A stretch of 7,812 nucleotides of DNA from Lachnospiraceae bacterium (GCA_003488445.1 DNLO01000173.1:1-7812), one strand, 5' to 3'. Shown: positions 1 through 7,637, numbered from the stretch's first letter. The notes: generated from the letters alone by a model not told the origin. A program made the numbers and translations.

Positions 1-36
1 CGCGAGTGCGGGCCGGGGCTTAAAGTGAACGAACAT

Positions 37-42
37 AAGGAG
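37..42 (+). promoter_or_regulatory. Ribosome binding site that sets the GH43 start
   Basis: AAGGAG lies six bases before a TTG codon at 49-51, which is ideal Shine-Dalgarno spacing. The in-frame GTG at 25 has no purine-rich site before it, so the TTG is the better start even though it shortens the frame by eight residues. Confidence 0.75.
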
Positions 43-48
43 ATTATT

Positions 49-1029
49 TTGAAACACGATAACGAACGAAAAGCACTTATAACCAGTCTTTTTACCGCTG
101 ATCCTTCAGCACATGTATTTAACGGAAAGATATATATCTATCCGTCTCACGATCTGAACATTCCCGTGGCGGATGATGATGACGGCGAACAGTATATGAT
201 GGAAGACTATCATGTACTTTCGATGGACGATCTGGATGCGGAGTGTATCGATAACGGGCTGGCACTGTCCAAAGACGATGTACCCTGGGTAGATAAACAG
301 ATGTGGGCACCCGATGCCGTATATAAGAACGGAAAGTATTATCTTGTGTTCCCTGCAAAGGACAAAGATGGCATTTTCCGGATCGGTGTGGCGGAGTCGG
401 ACTCACCCGTGGGACCATTCAAACCGCAGAGTGATTACATAAAGGGCAGCTTCAGCATCGATCCGGCAGTGCTTGTGGACGACGACGGGAGGACATATTG
501 CTATAATGGCGGACTCTGGGGCGGTCAGCTGGAAATGTGGCAGTCGGGAAGCTTTGACAGGGATGCTCACAGACCCGAAGGAGACGAGCTGGCACTCGGA
601 CCTATGTTTGCAGAGTTCTCCGATGATATGACCTGTTTCATCACAGAGCCGAAACATCTGCAGATACTGGATGAGAACGGGGAGCCTCTGAAGGCGAAGG
701 ATGAGGACCGCAGGTTTTTCGAGGGACCCTGGGTGCATAAATTCAACGGAAAGTATGTGCTTTCGTATTCTACCGGGAGCACACATTATATCTGCTATGC
801 AGAGGGTGACAGGCCGGACGGACCTTTCGTATACAAAGGACGTGTCATGGAGCCGGTGAAGGGATGGACCACTCACCATTCCATTCTGGAGATAGACGGG
901 GAATGGTACATGTTTTACCACGACATTGAAAGATCCGGCGTCACACATGCGAGAGATGTGAAATATACCAAGCTCAATATCGATAAGGATGGACACATAG
1001 AGACCGTGCATCCATATGAAACTTACTGA
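49..1029 (+). CDS. Glycoside hydrolase family 43 protein (beta-xylosidase / arabinofuranosidase type), cytoplasmic
   Basis: This enzyme probably removes terminal xylose or arabinose from short hemicellulose-derived oligosaccharides by the inverting mechanism of GH43. From the TTG start it has 326 residues, a single five-bladed beta-propeller domain without an extra C-terminal module. The expected acidic triad is visible: the general base in TADPSAHVF (D18), the pKa-modulating Asp in SIDPAVLVDDDGR (D138) and the general acid in FFEGPWVHKF (E225). The MWAPDAVYKNGKYYLVF motif and the HH pair at 276-277, typical of the fold's centre, are also present. No signal peptide or membrane segment is seen, so it should act inside the cell on imported oligosaccharides. 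The frame is open to the left edge, but the ribosome site at 37-42 supports the TTG start. It is separated from ftsH by a hairpin and a promoter, so it belongs to whatever lies upstream. Exact substrate cannot be told from sequence alone. Confidence 0.9.
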   Translation: MKHDNERKALITSLFTADPSAHVFNGKIYIYPSHDLNIPVADDDDGEQYMMEDYHVLSMDDLDAECIDNGLALSKDDVPWVDKQMWAPDAVYKNGKYYLVFPAKDKDGIFRIGVAESDSPVGPFKPQSDYIKGSFSIDPAVLVDDDGRTYCYNGGLWGGQLEMWQSGSFDRDAHRPEGDELALGPMFAEFSDDMTCFITEPKHLQILDENGEPLKAKDEDRRFFEGPWVHKFNGKYVLSYSTGSTHYICYAEGDRPDGPFVYKGRVMEPVKGWTTHHSILEIDGEWYMFYHDIERSGVTHARDVKYTKLNIDKDGHIETVHPYETY

Positions 1030-1063
1030 TCTTCTTAATATAACCGTTTCCTCTTTTTTGGGG

Positions 1064-1100
1064 CATGTCCGTACTGTGATAATACAGTACGGACATGTTT
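1064..1100 (+). terminator. Probable intrinsic terminator after the GH43 gene
   Basis: A perfect 14-bp inverted repeat (CATGTCCGTACTGT at 1064-1077, its complement at 1084-1097) surrounds a six-base loop, GATAAT. The stem can be extended by G-U pairs at its base. It begins 35 bases after the GH43 stop. The following U-tract is weak (TTTCGTT), so termination may be partial. On the other strand the stem is followed by A residues, so it is not a terminator in that direction. Confidence 0.65.
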
Positions 1101-1120
1101 CGTTCCGGGAGATTTTCTAT

Positions 1121-1149
1121 TTGTAAATAGAGCTGTTTCACCTTATAAT
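1121..1149 (+). promoter_or_regulatory. Sigma-A-type promoter for ftsH and the downstream genes
   Basis: The -35 box is TTGTAA at 1121-1126 (four of six consensus bases). A 17-base spacer follows, then a perfect TATAAT -10 box at 1144-1149. The expected transcription start is near 1156, only about three bases before the ftsH ATG at 1159. If it is used, the mRNA has almost no 5' leader. Confidence 0.6.
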
Positions 1150-1158
1150 TAAAGGGTT

Positions 1159-3327
1159 ATGAGCGAATACAACGAATACAATAATTACAATGGAAACAAT
1201 GGTTCCGGCCCGGATCAGGGGAACGGTTATAACCGTGGTCCCGGCGGAAGCGGAAACGGGGGCGGCAGGGATCCCAGAAGCCGGCAGACTATCTATGTGC
1301 TGATAATCGCGACCCTGTTCACAATACTGGGCATGAGCTTCATGTCCAAGGCGCTTTCACAGTCGACCACTCAGGAGATACCCTACAGTCAGTTTCTGAA
1401 TATGCTCTCCGAGAACAAGGTCGCTGAGGTCGAGATCACAGACGAGAGGATCAATATTACCCCCAAGGGTGAAGACGGAAACACTTTACTACTTACGTCA
1501 TATTACACCGGACTGATGAACGATCCCTTCCTGGTGGAGAGGCTGGAGGAGTCAGGGATCAAGTATACACACAAGATACCTGACAGATCCGGTGCCATTA
1601 TAGCGGCTATTCTGAACTTCGGTCTTCCGCTGATACTTGTCTGGGGGCTTCTGTCCCTGTTCATGAGGCGGATGGGCGGCTCGGGAGGCGGCATCCTCGG
1701 TGTCGGAAAGAGTGCATCCAAGGCTTACGTAACCAAAGACACGGGGGTGAGTTTCAAGGATGTGGCCGGTCAGGAGGAGGCAAAGGAAAGCCTTCAGGAG
1801 ATGGTAGATTTCCTCCATAACCCTCAGAAATATGCACAGATAGGAGCCAGACTGCCCAAGGGAGCCCTGCTCGTGGGACCTCCCGGCACCGGCAAGACGT
1901 TGCTCGCGAAGGCGGTGGCAGGAGAGGCTCATGTACCGTTTTATTCACTGGCCGGATCTGATTTCGTGGAGATGTTCGTAGGTGTCGGTGCGTCGAGAGT
2001 AAGAGATCTCTTCAGCGATGCCGAGAAGAATGCTCCGTGCATCATTTTCATAGATGAGATAGATGCCATAGGCAAGAGCCGCGACAGCAGGTACGGCGGC
2101 GGAAATGATGAGCGCGAGCAGACGCTGAACCAGCTCCTGTCGGAGATGGACGGATTTGATTCTTCCAAAGGTATTCTGGTCATAGGTGCCACCAACAGGC
2201 CTGAGACACTTGACAAGGCTCTGCTCAGACCGGGACGTTTCGACAGACGGGTCATAGTGGATAAGCCGGATCTTAAGGGACGTATAGATACGCTCAAGGT
2301 GCACGCAAAGGATGTCAAGCTCGATGAGACAGTGGATTTCGAAGCTGTAGCACTTGCCACATCCGGAGCAGTAGGATCGGATCTGGCCAACATGGTGAAC
2401 GAGGCAGCCATCAACGCAGTTAAAGCCGGGAGGGCATATGTCAATCAGAAGGATCTGATGGATTCTGTAGAGGTGGTCCTGGTAGGCAAGGAAAAGAAAG
2501 ACCGTATCATGAGCAAAGAGGAAAGACGGATCGTCTCCTACCATGAGATAGGACATGCTCTGGTATCGGCACTGCAGAAGAATTCTGAGCCGGTACAGAA
2601 GATAACGATAGTCCCTCGTACCATGGGAGCTCTGGGATATGTGATGAATGTTCCGGAGGAGGAGAAATATCTGAATACGGCTGCAGAGCTTCATGCCATG
2701 CTGGTGGAGACTCTCGGAGGAAGAGCGGCTGAGGAGATCGTCTTCGATACAGTGACTACGGGAGCTCAGAATGATATAGAGAAGGCGACAAAGATAGCCA
2801 GATCCATGGTCACTCAGTACGGTATGAGCAAGAAGTTCGGTCTGATGGGACTCGAGACCATACAGGATCAGTATCTGGAAGGAAGGACTGTCATGAACTG
2901 CTCCGATGAGACTGCGGCAGCGGTGGACGAGGAGGTCATGAAGATCCTGAAGGATGCCTACAAGGAGGCAAAGTCTCTGCTCAAGGACAACAGGGCGCTG
3001 CTTGATAAGCTTGCCAGATTCCTCATTGAAAAGGAAACGATCACAGGCAAGGAATTCATGGAAATATACCGAAAAGAGAAGGGACTCACCGAGGAGGAAA
3101 CCTCGGGGAAGGGCAAAGAGCGTGTTTCCATGAAGGGTCACAAGGGAGAGAGCACATCCACTTTCGAGGTGGAAGTAAATGATGACACACCGTCCAGTAC
3201 AGATGTGACCCGGTCTGAATCGGACCGGTACGATAATGCAGGAAAGGAAGCGGAGACCGCCCCTGAAGCTGCTGTATATGAGGGAATGGGGGCAGTAGTA
3301 CGCGGAAGGAAGAATGAGCGTCAGTAA
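1159..3327 (+). CDS. ftsH: ATP-dependent zinc metalloprotease FtsH
   Basis: FtsH is a membrane-anchored hexameric AAA+ protease that unfolds and degrades misassembled membrane proteins and short-lived cytoplasmic regulators. The 722 residues show every family landmark. An Asn/Gly/Tyr-rich cytoplasmic tail (1-43) precedes a first membrane helix (about 44-62), a small extracytoplasmic domain (about 63-145) and a second helix (about 146-169). The AAA module follows, with Walker A GPPGTGKT (240-247), the pore motif FVG (273-275), Walker B IIFIDE (295-300) and arginine fingers R360 and R363. The protease domain has the zinc site HEIGH (462-466) with third ligand D539. Residues after about 645 form a polar, probably disordered tail. 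The start is forced: an in-frame TAA lies at 1150-1152 and no other start codon occurs before the first membrane helix. The only ribosome-site-like sequence, AAAGG at 1151-1155, is just three bases from the ATG. The 3' end overlaps the next gene by 14 bases. Confidence 0.98.
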   Translation: MSEYNEYNNYNGNNGSGPDQGNGYNRGPGGSGNGGGRDPRSRQTIYVLIIATLFTILGMSFMSKALSQSTTQEIPYSQFLNMLSENKVAEVEITDERINITPKGEDGNTLLLTSYYTGLMNDPFLVERLEESGIKYTHKIPDRSGAIIAAILNFGLPLILVWGLLSLFMRRMGGSGGGILGVGKSASKAYVTKDTGVSFKDVAGQEEAKESLQEMVDFLHNPQKYAQIGARLPKGALLVGPPGTGKTLLAKAVAGEAHVPFYSLAGSDFVEMFVGVGASRVRDLFSDAEKNAPCIIFIDEIDAIGKSRDSRYGGGNDEREQTLNQLLSEMDGFDSSKGILVIGATNRPETLDKALLRPGRFDRRVIVDKPDLKGRIDTLKVHAKDVKLDETVDFEAVALATSGAVGSDLANMVNEAAINAVKAGRAYVNQKDLMDSVEVVLVGKEKKDRIMSKEERRIVSYHEIGHALVSALQKNSEPVQKITIVPRTMGALGYVMNVPEEEKYLNTAAELHAMLVETLGGRAAEEIVFDTVTTGAQNDIEKATKIARSMVTQYGMSKKFGLMGLETIQDQYLEGRTVMNCSDETAAAVDEEVMKILKDAYKEAKSLLKDNRALLDKLARFLIEKETITGKEFMEIYRKEKGLTEEETSGKGKERVSMKGHKGESTSTFEVEVNDDTPSSTDVTRSESDRYDNAGKEAETAPEAAVYEGMGAVVRGRKNERQ

Positions 3328-5401
3328 ATTTCACTCACACCCAAATGTAGATATACATATGGAGCCTCTGGATGTGATAAACGGCTTCGAAGTCAGACCC
3401 GGCTTCTACGGGATGAACGGAGCGACTGCCATCCCCACGGGGGTGAACTTTACCATTCACTCCAATCAGGCAACATCCGTGGAGCTCCTTCTCTTTCATT
3501 CCGAAGAGATGGAGCCCTATGGTGTCATCAAGTTTCCGGAGGAATACAAGATAGGTCACGTATACTCGATGATAGTATTTGATCTTGACATCGAAGATCT
3601 GGAGTATGCCTACAGGATAGACGGTCCGAACGATCCGAAGAAAGGACTGATCTTCGACAAGAACAAGGTCATACTTGATCCCTATGCCAAAGCGGTGACA
3701 GGTCAGGCAGAATGGGGGACCCCTACAGACTATATCTATCATGCCCGGGTGGTCAGAGATAATTTCGACTGGGGCAATTGCAAACAGCCCCTGACTCCGA
3801 CTGAAGACCTGATCATCTATGAGATGCACGTCAGAGGATTCACCAAGGACGAGTCCAGCGGTGTCAGACATCCCGGCACCTTCGATGCCATAATGGAAAA
3901 GATCCCATATCTTAAAGAGCTGGGAGTCACGGCAGTGGAGCTGATGCCGATATTTGAGTTTGACGAGATGCTTTCCAGACGCGATTTCTACGGACGGGAT
4001 CTTATGGACTATTGGGGCTACAACACCGTCTGTTTCTTTGCTCCGAATACCAGCTATGCATCGACCAGGGAGCACAATCATGAAGGCGATGAGCTCAAGA
4101 CAATGATAAAGGAGCTCAACGAGAACGGTATAGAGGTCTTTCTGGATGTCGTCTTTAACCATACGGCCGAGGGAAATGAAGACGGCCCCATGTTCTCTTT
4201 TAAGGGACTGGATAACAACATCTACTATATGCTCACGCCGGAGGGATACTACTACAATTTTTCCGGGTGCGGAAATACGCTGAACTGCAATCATCCAATT
4301 GTGCAGCAGATGATAATCGAGTGTCTCAGATACTGGGTCACGAACTACAGGGTGGACGGTTTCAGATTCGATCTTGCATCTATACTGGGACGCAATGAGG
4401 ACGGCTCCCCTATGAGCAAGCCGCCGCTGCTGCAGTCCCTGGCCTTTGACCCCATTCTCGGCAATGTGAAGCTTATTGCTGAGGCGTGGGATGCAGGAGG
4501 CATGTATCAGGTGGGATCTTTCCCATCATGGAACCGCTGGATGGAATGGAACGGCAGATACCGTGACGATATGAGAGCCTTCCTGAAGGGTGACAACGGC
4601 AAAGCGGGAGCTGCCGCAAGCCGTATCACGGGTTCACCGGATCTGTATGATCCCGAGGTGCGCGGATTCAATGCATCCGTGAACTTTCTGGACTGCCATG
4701 ACGGATTCACGCTGCATGACCTGTATACCTATAACGAAAAGCATAACGAAGATAACGACTGGGGCGGAACAGACGGAGACGATCACAACCTGTCGTGGAA
4801 CTGCGGAGCAGAGGGGGAGACCACCGATAAAGAGGTACGTCGCCTCAGAGACCGTATGATCAAAAATGCCTTTACCTGCCTCATGACAAGCCGGGGAGCT
4901 CCCATGTTCTTTATGGGAGACGAGTTCGGCAATTCTCAGGGCGGCAACAATAACGCCTATTGTCAGGACAACAATATTTCCTGGCTCAACTGGAAAGATC
5001 TGAAGACTAACCGCAAGCTCTTTGAATACTTCAAATATATGATACAGTTCCGAAAGGATCATCCGGCGATCCGCAAGCATCTGGAGCCGGCGAAGACAGG
5101 CTTTCCTGAGGTGTCCTGTCACGGGGTGAGACCATGGGAGCCGGATTACTCCGATGATAGTCACTACATGGGAGTGATGTTTGCGGGATCCTACAATCGG
5201 AAAAAAGATGATGATATCGTGTATATCGCAGTGAACACCTTCTGGGAGGAGCTGGAGATATGCCTGCCCGAGCTTCCCATGGACAAGCACTGGCACATGG
5301 CTGTAAACACTTTTGACAAGGAGCCGGTGAACAAGGATAAAAAGCAGGTGTTTGACAGGGTGACGATGTATCCCAGATCGGTAAGGGTTTTCTATGTCTG
5401 A
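3314..5401 (+). CDS. glgX: Glycogen debranching enzyme, CBM48 plus GH13 (isoamylase/GlgX type)
   Basis: Likely hydrolyses alpha-1,6 branch points in glycogen or related alpha-glucans in the cytoplasm; there is no signal peptide. The 695 residues comprise an N-terminal CBM48-like beta-sandwich (about 23-125), a GH13 TIM barrel (about 165-585) and a C-terminal beta domain (about 600-695). The four GH13 regions are intact: DVVFNHT (278-284), GFRFDLAS with nucleophile D353 and the preceding R351, IAEAWD with acid/base E390, and CHDGFT with H462 and the transition-state-stabilising D463. Length and the GNNNAYCQDNNISWLNW stretch fit the isoamylase/GlgX group rather than plain amylases; whether it prefers glycogen, limit dextrin or pullulan is not decidable here. 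ATG 3314 overlaps the ftsH end by 14 bases and follows the purine-rich GGAAGGA at 3304-3310; an in-frame ATG at 3359 lacks a ribosome site. Its 3' end overlaps hypB by 8 bases. Confidence 0.9.
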   Translation: MSVSKFHSHPNVDIHMEPLDVINGFEVRPGFYGMNGATAIPTGVNFTIHSNQATSVELLLFHSEEMEPYGVIKFPEEYKIGHVYSMIVFDLDIEDLEYAYRIDGPNDPKKGLIFDKNKVILDPYAKAVTGQAEWGTPTDYIYHARVVRDNFDWGNCKQPLTPTEDLIIYEMHVRGFTKDESSGVRHPGTFDAIMEKIPYLKELGVTAVELMPIFEFDEMLSRRDFYGRDLMDYWGYNTVCFFAPNTSYASTREHNHEGDELKTMIKELNENGIEVFLDVVFNHTAEGNEDGPMFSFKGLDNNIYYMLTPEGYYYNFSGCGNTLNCNHPIVQQMIIECLRYWVTNYRVDGFRFDLASILGRNEDGSPMSKPPLLQSLAFDPILGNVKLIAEAWDAGGMYQVGSFPSWNRWMEWNGRYRDDMRAFLKGDNGKAGAAASRITGSPDLYDPEVRGFNASVNFLDCHDGFTLHDLYTYNEKHNEDNDWGGTDGDDHNLSWNCGAEGETTDKEVRRLRDRMIKNAFTCLMTSRGAPMFFMGDEFGNSQGGNNNAYCQDNNISWLNWKDLKTNRKLFEYFKYMIQFRKDHPAIRKHLEPAKTGFPEVSCHGVRPWEPDYSDDSHYMGVMFAGSYNRKKDDDIVYIAVNTFWEELEICLPELPMDKHWHMAVNTFDKEPVNKDKKQVFDRVTMYPRSVRVFYV
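5383..5387 (+). promoter_or_regulatory. Ribosome binding site for hypB inside the debranching-enzyme gene
   Basis: AAGGG lies six bases before the hypB ATG at 5394 and sits entirely inside the last codons of the preceding gene. This supports the overlapping start and suggests translational coupling. Confidence 0.6.
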
Positions 5402-6050
5402 GATAGTGATAATGAAAGAGATACGAGGGCGGAACGAGGAGTATGCCCTTGAAAACAGGGCCAGACTTGCTGCAGACCATGTGCTCATGGTGAATGTGAT
5501 GGGTGCACCGGGTTCCGGCAAGACCACTCTGGTGAAGGCTCTCTGCAACGAATTGAGAGCAAGAGGCATAGAGTCGGCGGTGATAGAGGGGGATCTCTAT
5601 TCCACCATAGATACGGATGAGTTCGAGAGAGAGGGCTACAGAGCACTCCAGATAAACACAGAAGGCGAGTGTCATATTGATGCCAATGTGGTGAGACAGG
5701 GATACGACAGACTGGATATGAAGGAAGGAGTCGTATTTGTAGAGAATGTGGGCAACCTTATCTGCCCCGCGGAGTTTGACCTCGGAGAGGGATTGAAGAT
5801 CATTGCCGCGTCAGTTCCGGAGGGAGACGACAAGCCCTACAAATACGTTCCCATGTATTCATACGTGGATGCCGTCATACTCACAAAATGTGATCTGAAA
5901 GAAGCAGTTGGATTTGATACGGAGTACTTTACAAAGGGGCTTCGTGCGCTGAGCGATGCTCCGGTTATAGAAACATCAGTGACAGGCAGAGGCGCTTCCG
6001 GTATCGCGGAGGCAACGGATCTGATAGAGAAGTGTTATAAGGGTATCTGA
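5394..6050 (+). CDS. hypB: HypB-type nickel-incorporation GTPase
   Basis: HypB is a SIMIBI-class GTPase that helps deliver nickel, with HypA, to [NiFe]-hydrogenase and in some species to urease. The 218 residues show the P-loop GAPGSGKTT (37-45), the switch-region IEGD..ST.DTDEF (64-77), the metal-binding Cys-His pair in GECHIDAN (C93, H94), the family signature ENVGNLICPAEFDLGE (117-132, with metal ligand C124) and VPEGDDKPYKY (141-151). The guanine-recognition motif is TKCD (164-167) instead of NKxD; non-Asn forms occur in accepted HypB proteins (from memory, SKAD in Helicobacter pylori). The N-terminus is short and lacks both the CxxCGC nickel site and a His-rich stretch, so it is the metal-poor form. 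No hypA, hypC-F or hydrogenase gene is near in this window, so the target enzyme is unknown. The gene overlaps the debranching gene by 8 bases and shares a reading frame with the next gene. Confidence 0.92.
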   Translation: MSEIVIMKEIRGRNEEYALENRARLAADHVLMVNVMGAPGSGKTTLVKALCNELRARGIESAVIEGDLYSTIDTDEFEREGYRALQINTEGECHIDANVVRQGYDRLDMKEGVVFVENVGNLICPAEFDLGEGLKIIAASVPEGDDKPYKYVPMYSYVDAVILTKCDLKEAVGFDTEYFTKGLRALSDAPVIETSVTGRGASGIAEATDLIEKCYKGI

Positions 6051-6053
6051 TTT

Positions 6054-6713
6054 TTGGAAGATTGGGAATTCTTTCTTCGTAAAGCGATTTTTACAGATTT
6101 TCTGAGAGACCGCCATCAGGACGCTCAGGAGAAGATGAGCGAACTGATACTCCGGAAAAACGGGGGAAAGCTGTACCGGTACCGTCCTTTGGATGATGCG
6201 GAGGTAGAGCTTATTAGGGCTGGAAACATCTATTTCTGCAGAGCCGTGCGCTTTGAAGGCGCCGGAGATGTAGTCATGAGGTTCAAGAGCTATCTGTCGT
6301 GCTTCACCGATGATCTGAAGAGCGAGGCGATGTGGTACAAGTATGCCGATCGCAGCGAGGGCATGTGTCTCGAGTACAATTTCGAGGATATGCAGAAATT
6401 CGCCGAAGCGAATAAACTCGTGCTGCTGCCGGTCATATATGACGATGAGGAGCATGAGGAGCTCACCGGAACGGTGGGAAACGTGCTGTCCATGATGACA
6501 AAGAGCACTGATGAGGCGGCAGAATTCGAGTGGAGACTGTGGAAGTACGACAAGTCAAGCCACGATATCGGCAAGATACTGTCTGGGGTGCACCCCAGAC
6601 GAATACATGTCGGAGATATGGCAAGCCTGGACACCGGCACATGCAGGGAACTGGAAAGAGTGTGTGGTGAGAGAGGCATAGAGATGGTGATCAAGGAAAG
6701 GAGTGTCTTCTGA
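6054..6713 (+). CDS. Divergent DUF2971-like protein of unknown function
   Basis: The function is unknown. The order of motifs resembles DUF2971: KLYRYRPL (39-46) near the N-terminus, NIYFCRAVRF (58-67), a SCFTDD segment (82-87), MWYKYADRSEGMCLEY (93-108), a V.YDDE strand (127-132), EFEWRLWKYD (157-166) and HPRRIHVGDM (180-189). The usual FNDPFD-like motif after the IYF strand is replaced by FEGAGD (67-72). No membrane segment or signal peptide is present; the protein looks cytoplasmic. The start is uncertain. TTG 6054 lies three bases after the hypB stop, with AAGGG at 6039-6043 ten bases upstream. ATG 6135 is preceded by AGGAG at only three bases and would remove 27 residues. I prefer the TTG because family members, as I recall them, carry a helical segment before the LYRYR motif. 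Membership of the family is likely but rests on motif memory. Confidence 0.72.
   Translation: MEDWEFFLRKAIFTDFLRDRHQDAQEKMSELILRKNGGKLYRYRPLDDAEVELIRAGNIYFCRAVRFEGAGDVVMRFKSYLSCFTDDLKSEAMWYKYADRSEGMCLEYNFEDMQKFAEANKLVLLPVIYDDEEHEELTGTVGNVLSMMTKSTDEAAEFEWRLWKYDKSSHDIGKILSGVHPRRIHVGDMASLDTGTCRELERVCGERGIEMVIKERSVF
6581..6600 (+). repeat. Perfect 20-bp palindrome inside the DUF2971 gene
   Basis: GTCTGGGGTG is followed directly by its exact reverse complement. As DNA it is a full 20-bp dyad; as RNA it would fold as an 8-bp GC-rich stem with a UGCA tetraloop. It encodes residues around SGVHPRR and may simply reflect codon constraints. Confidence 0.7.
6693..6697 (+). promoter_or_regulatory. Ribosome binding site for the nucleotidyltransferase
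   Basis: The purine run at 6693-6703 holds AAGGA five bases before GTG 6703. A second match, AAAGGAG at 6697-6703, is 14 bases from the alternative ATG at 6718, which is too far. Spacing therefore favours the GTG, giving an 11-base overlap with the preceding gene. Confidence 0.5.
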
Positions 6714-7635
6714 TCAGATGAAAGAAAAAAAAGATGTCACGCTGCTGATAATGGCCGCCGGAATGGGAAGCCGGTATGGCGGGATGAAGCAGATAGACCA
6801 TGTGGATGAAGAGGGACACAAGATCATAGATTTTTCTATCTATGATGCAAAGACGGCAGGCTTTACGAAGGTTGTTTTCGTTATCAAGAAGGAGAATCTC
6901 GGGATATTTCGCAGAGAAATAGGAGATGCGGTATCGAAGTATATAGATGTGGAATACGCTTTTCAGGAGCTGTCCGATATACCGGACAGCTTTAATGTAC
7001 CTGAGGGAAGGGAAAAGCCCTGGGGGACCGCACATGCGGTACTCTCTGCAAGGAATGAAATACACGAGCCTTTTGCGGTGATAAACGCAGATGATTTCTA
7101 TGGCAGAGACGCGTTTATAAAAGCCTATGAGTTTCTTGCACAGACAGATGACGGGCACTATGCCATGATCGCATATGAGCTGAAGAACACTCTCACGGAA
7201 AACGGTACTGTATCAAGAGGAATATGCGATGTATCGGATGACGGACTGCTCACAAGTGTGACGGAGCGTACTAAGATCAGAAAAGCAGGAGAAGAGGCGG
7301 AGTATACCGAAGATGACGGGAACACCTGGTCACACCTGCCGGGTAATGCAGCTACGAGCATGAATTTCTGGTGCTTCGCTGAGGACTTCATGGGGAGGAT
7401 CGGGACTCATTTCGAGAGATTCCTGAAAGAGGAGGTTGCAGAGAATCCTCTGAAAGCCGAGTGCTATCTTCCGACAGTCGTTTCGGCACTGCTTTCCGAG
7501 GGTAAATGTGACGTACAGGTGATAAAGACCTCGGATAAATGGCACGGGGTGACCTATAAAGAGGATAAACCCGCTCTTACCGAGGCTATCAGAGAAATGA
7601 AGAGAGACGGGCTGTATCCGCAGTCTCTCTGGTAA
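6703..7635 (+). CDS. Sugar-phosphate nucleotidyltransferase, NDP-sugar pyrophosphorylase fold
   Basis: Likely couples a nucleoside triphosphate to a sugar 1-phosphate, releasing pyrophosphate and giving an activated sugar for polysaccharide or glycan synthesis. The protein has 310 residues from GTG 6703, a typical length for a single Rossmann-like catalytic domain. The nucleotide-binding signature [14 protein letters not shown] (17-30) contains the conserved R24 and K29. PWGTAHAV (106-113) should contact the base and [12 protein letters not shown] (127-138) carries the metal-binding Asp pair D130/D131. VTERT (186-190), the SMNFWCF strand (219-225) and [11 protein letters not shown] (280-290) match a family whose exact substrate I do not know. 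No left-handed beta-helix acyltransferase domain is attached. ATG 6718 is the alternative start, removing five residues that carry no motif. The gene sits 14 bases before guaA and overlaps the DUF2971 gene, so co-transcription is expected. The sugar and nucleotide used cannot be set from sequence. Confidence 0.88.
   Translation: MSSDQMKEKKDVTLLIMAAGMGSRYGGMKQIDHVDEEGHKIIDFSIYDAKTAGFTKVVFVIKKENLGIFRREIGDAVSKYIDVEYAFQELSDIPDSFNVPEGREKPWGTAHAVLSARNEIHEPFAVINADDFYGRDAFIKAYEFLAQTDDGHYAMIAYELKNTLTENGTVSRGICDVSDDGLLTSVTERTKIRKAGEEAEYTEDDGNTWSHLPGNAATSMNFWCFAEDFMGRIGTHFERFLKEEVAENPLKAECYLPTVVSALLSEGKCDVQVIKTSDKWHGVTYKEDKPALTEAIREMKRDGLYPQSLW
6968..6991 (+). repeat. Intragenic hairpin in the nucleotidyltransferase gene
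   Basis: AGCTGTCCG (6968-6976) and its exact complement (6983-6991) form a 9-bp stem around a six-base loop, followed by TT. It resembles a weak terminator, but it lies inside an intact coding region (residues LSDIPDSF), so any role is speculative. Confidence 0.4.
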
Positions 7636-7637
7636 AG

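Noticed and set aside
1..23. Possible C-terminal end of an upstream gene finishing at TAA 21-23 (RVRAGA), or in another frame at TGA 26-28
   Set aside because: Only seven or eight codons are visible, two frames end within a few bases of each other, and nothing identifies a protein.
25..48. GTG 25 as the GH43 start
   Set aside because: It has no ribosome binding site, and the AAGGAG at 37-42 would then lie inside the coding region; TTG 49 has ideal spacing.
1945..3141. 398-codon open frame on the minus strand opposite ftsH
   Set aside because: It shows no recognisable motif and no good start signal, and is explained by the codon bias of the highly conserved ftsH on the other strand.
3210..3228. 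CCGGTC...GACCGG inverted repeat near the ftsH 3' end
   Set aside because: A six-bp stem inside coding sequence with no T run; not distinguishable from chance.
3335..4294. 319-codon open frame on the minus strand opposite the debranching enzyme
   Set aside because: A shadow of an intact GH13 gene; the translation is rich in Ile/Val/His without domain features.
4634..5569. 311-codon minus-strand open frame spanning the debranching enzyme and hypB junction
   Set aside because: It crosses two well-supported genes and shows no family signature.
6048..6050. The in-frame TGA between hypB and the DUF2971 gene as a selenocysteine codon
   Set aside because: HypB ends at its normal length, no clear selenocysteine-type hairpin follows directly, and a start codon with a plausible ribosome site is right behind it.
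6173..6182. GTACCGGTAC palindrome
   Set aside because: Ten bases is short enough to occur by chance, and it encodes the conserved LYRYR motif.
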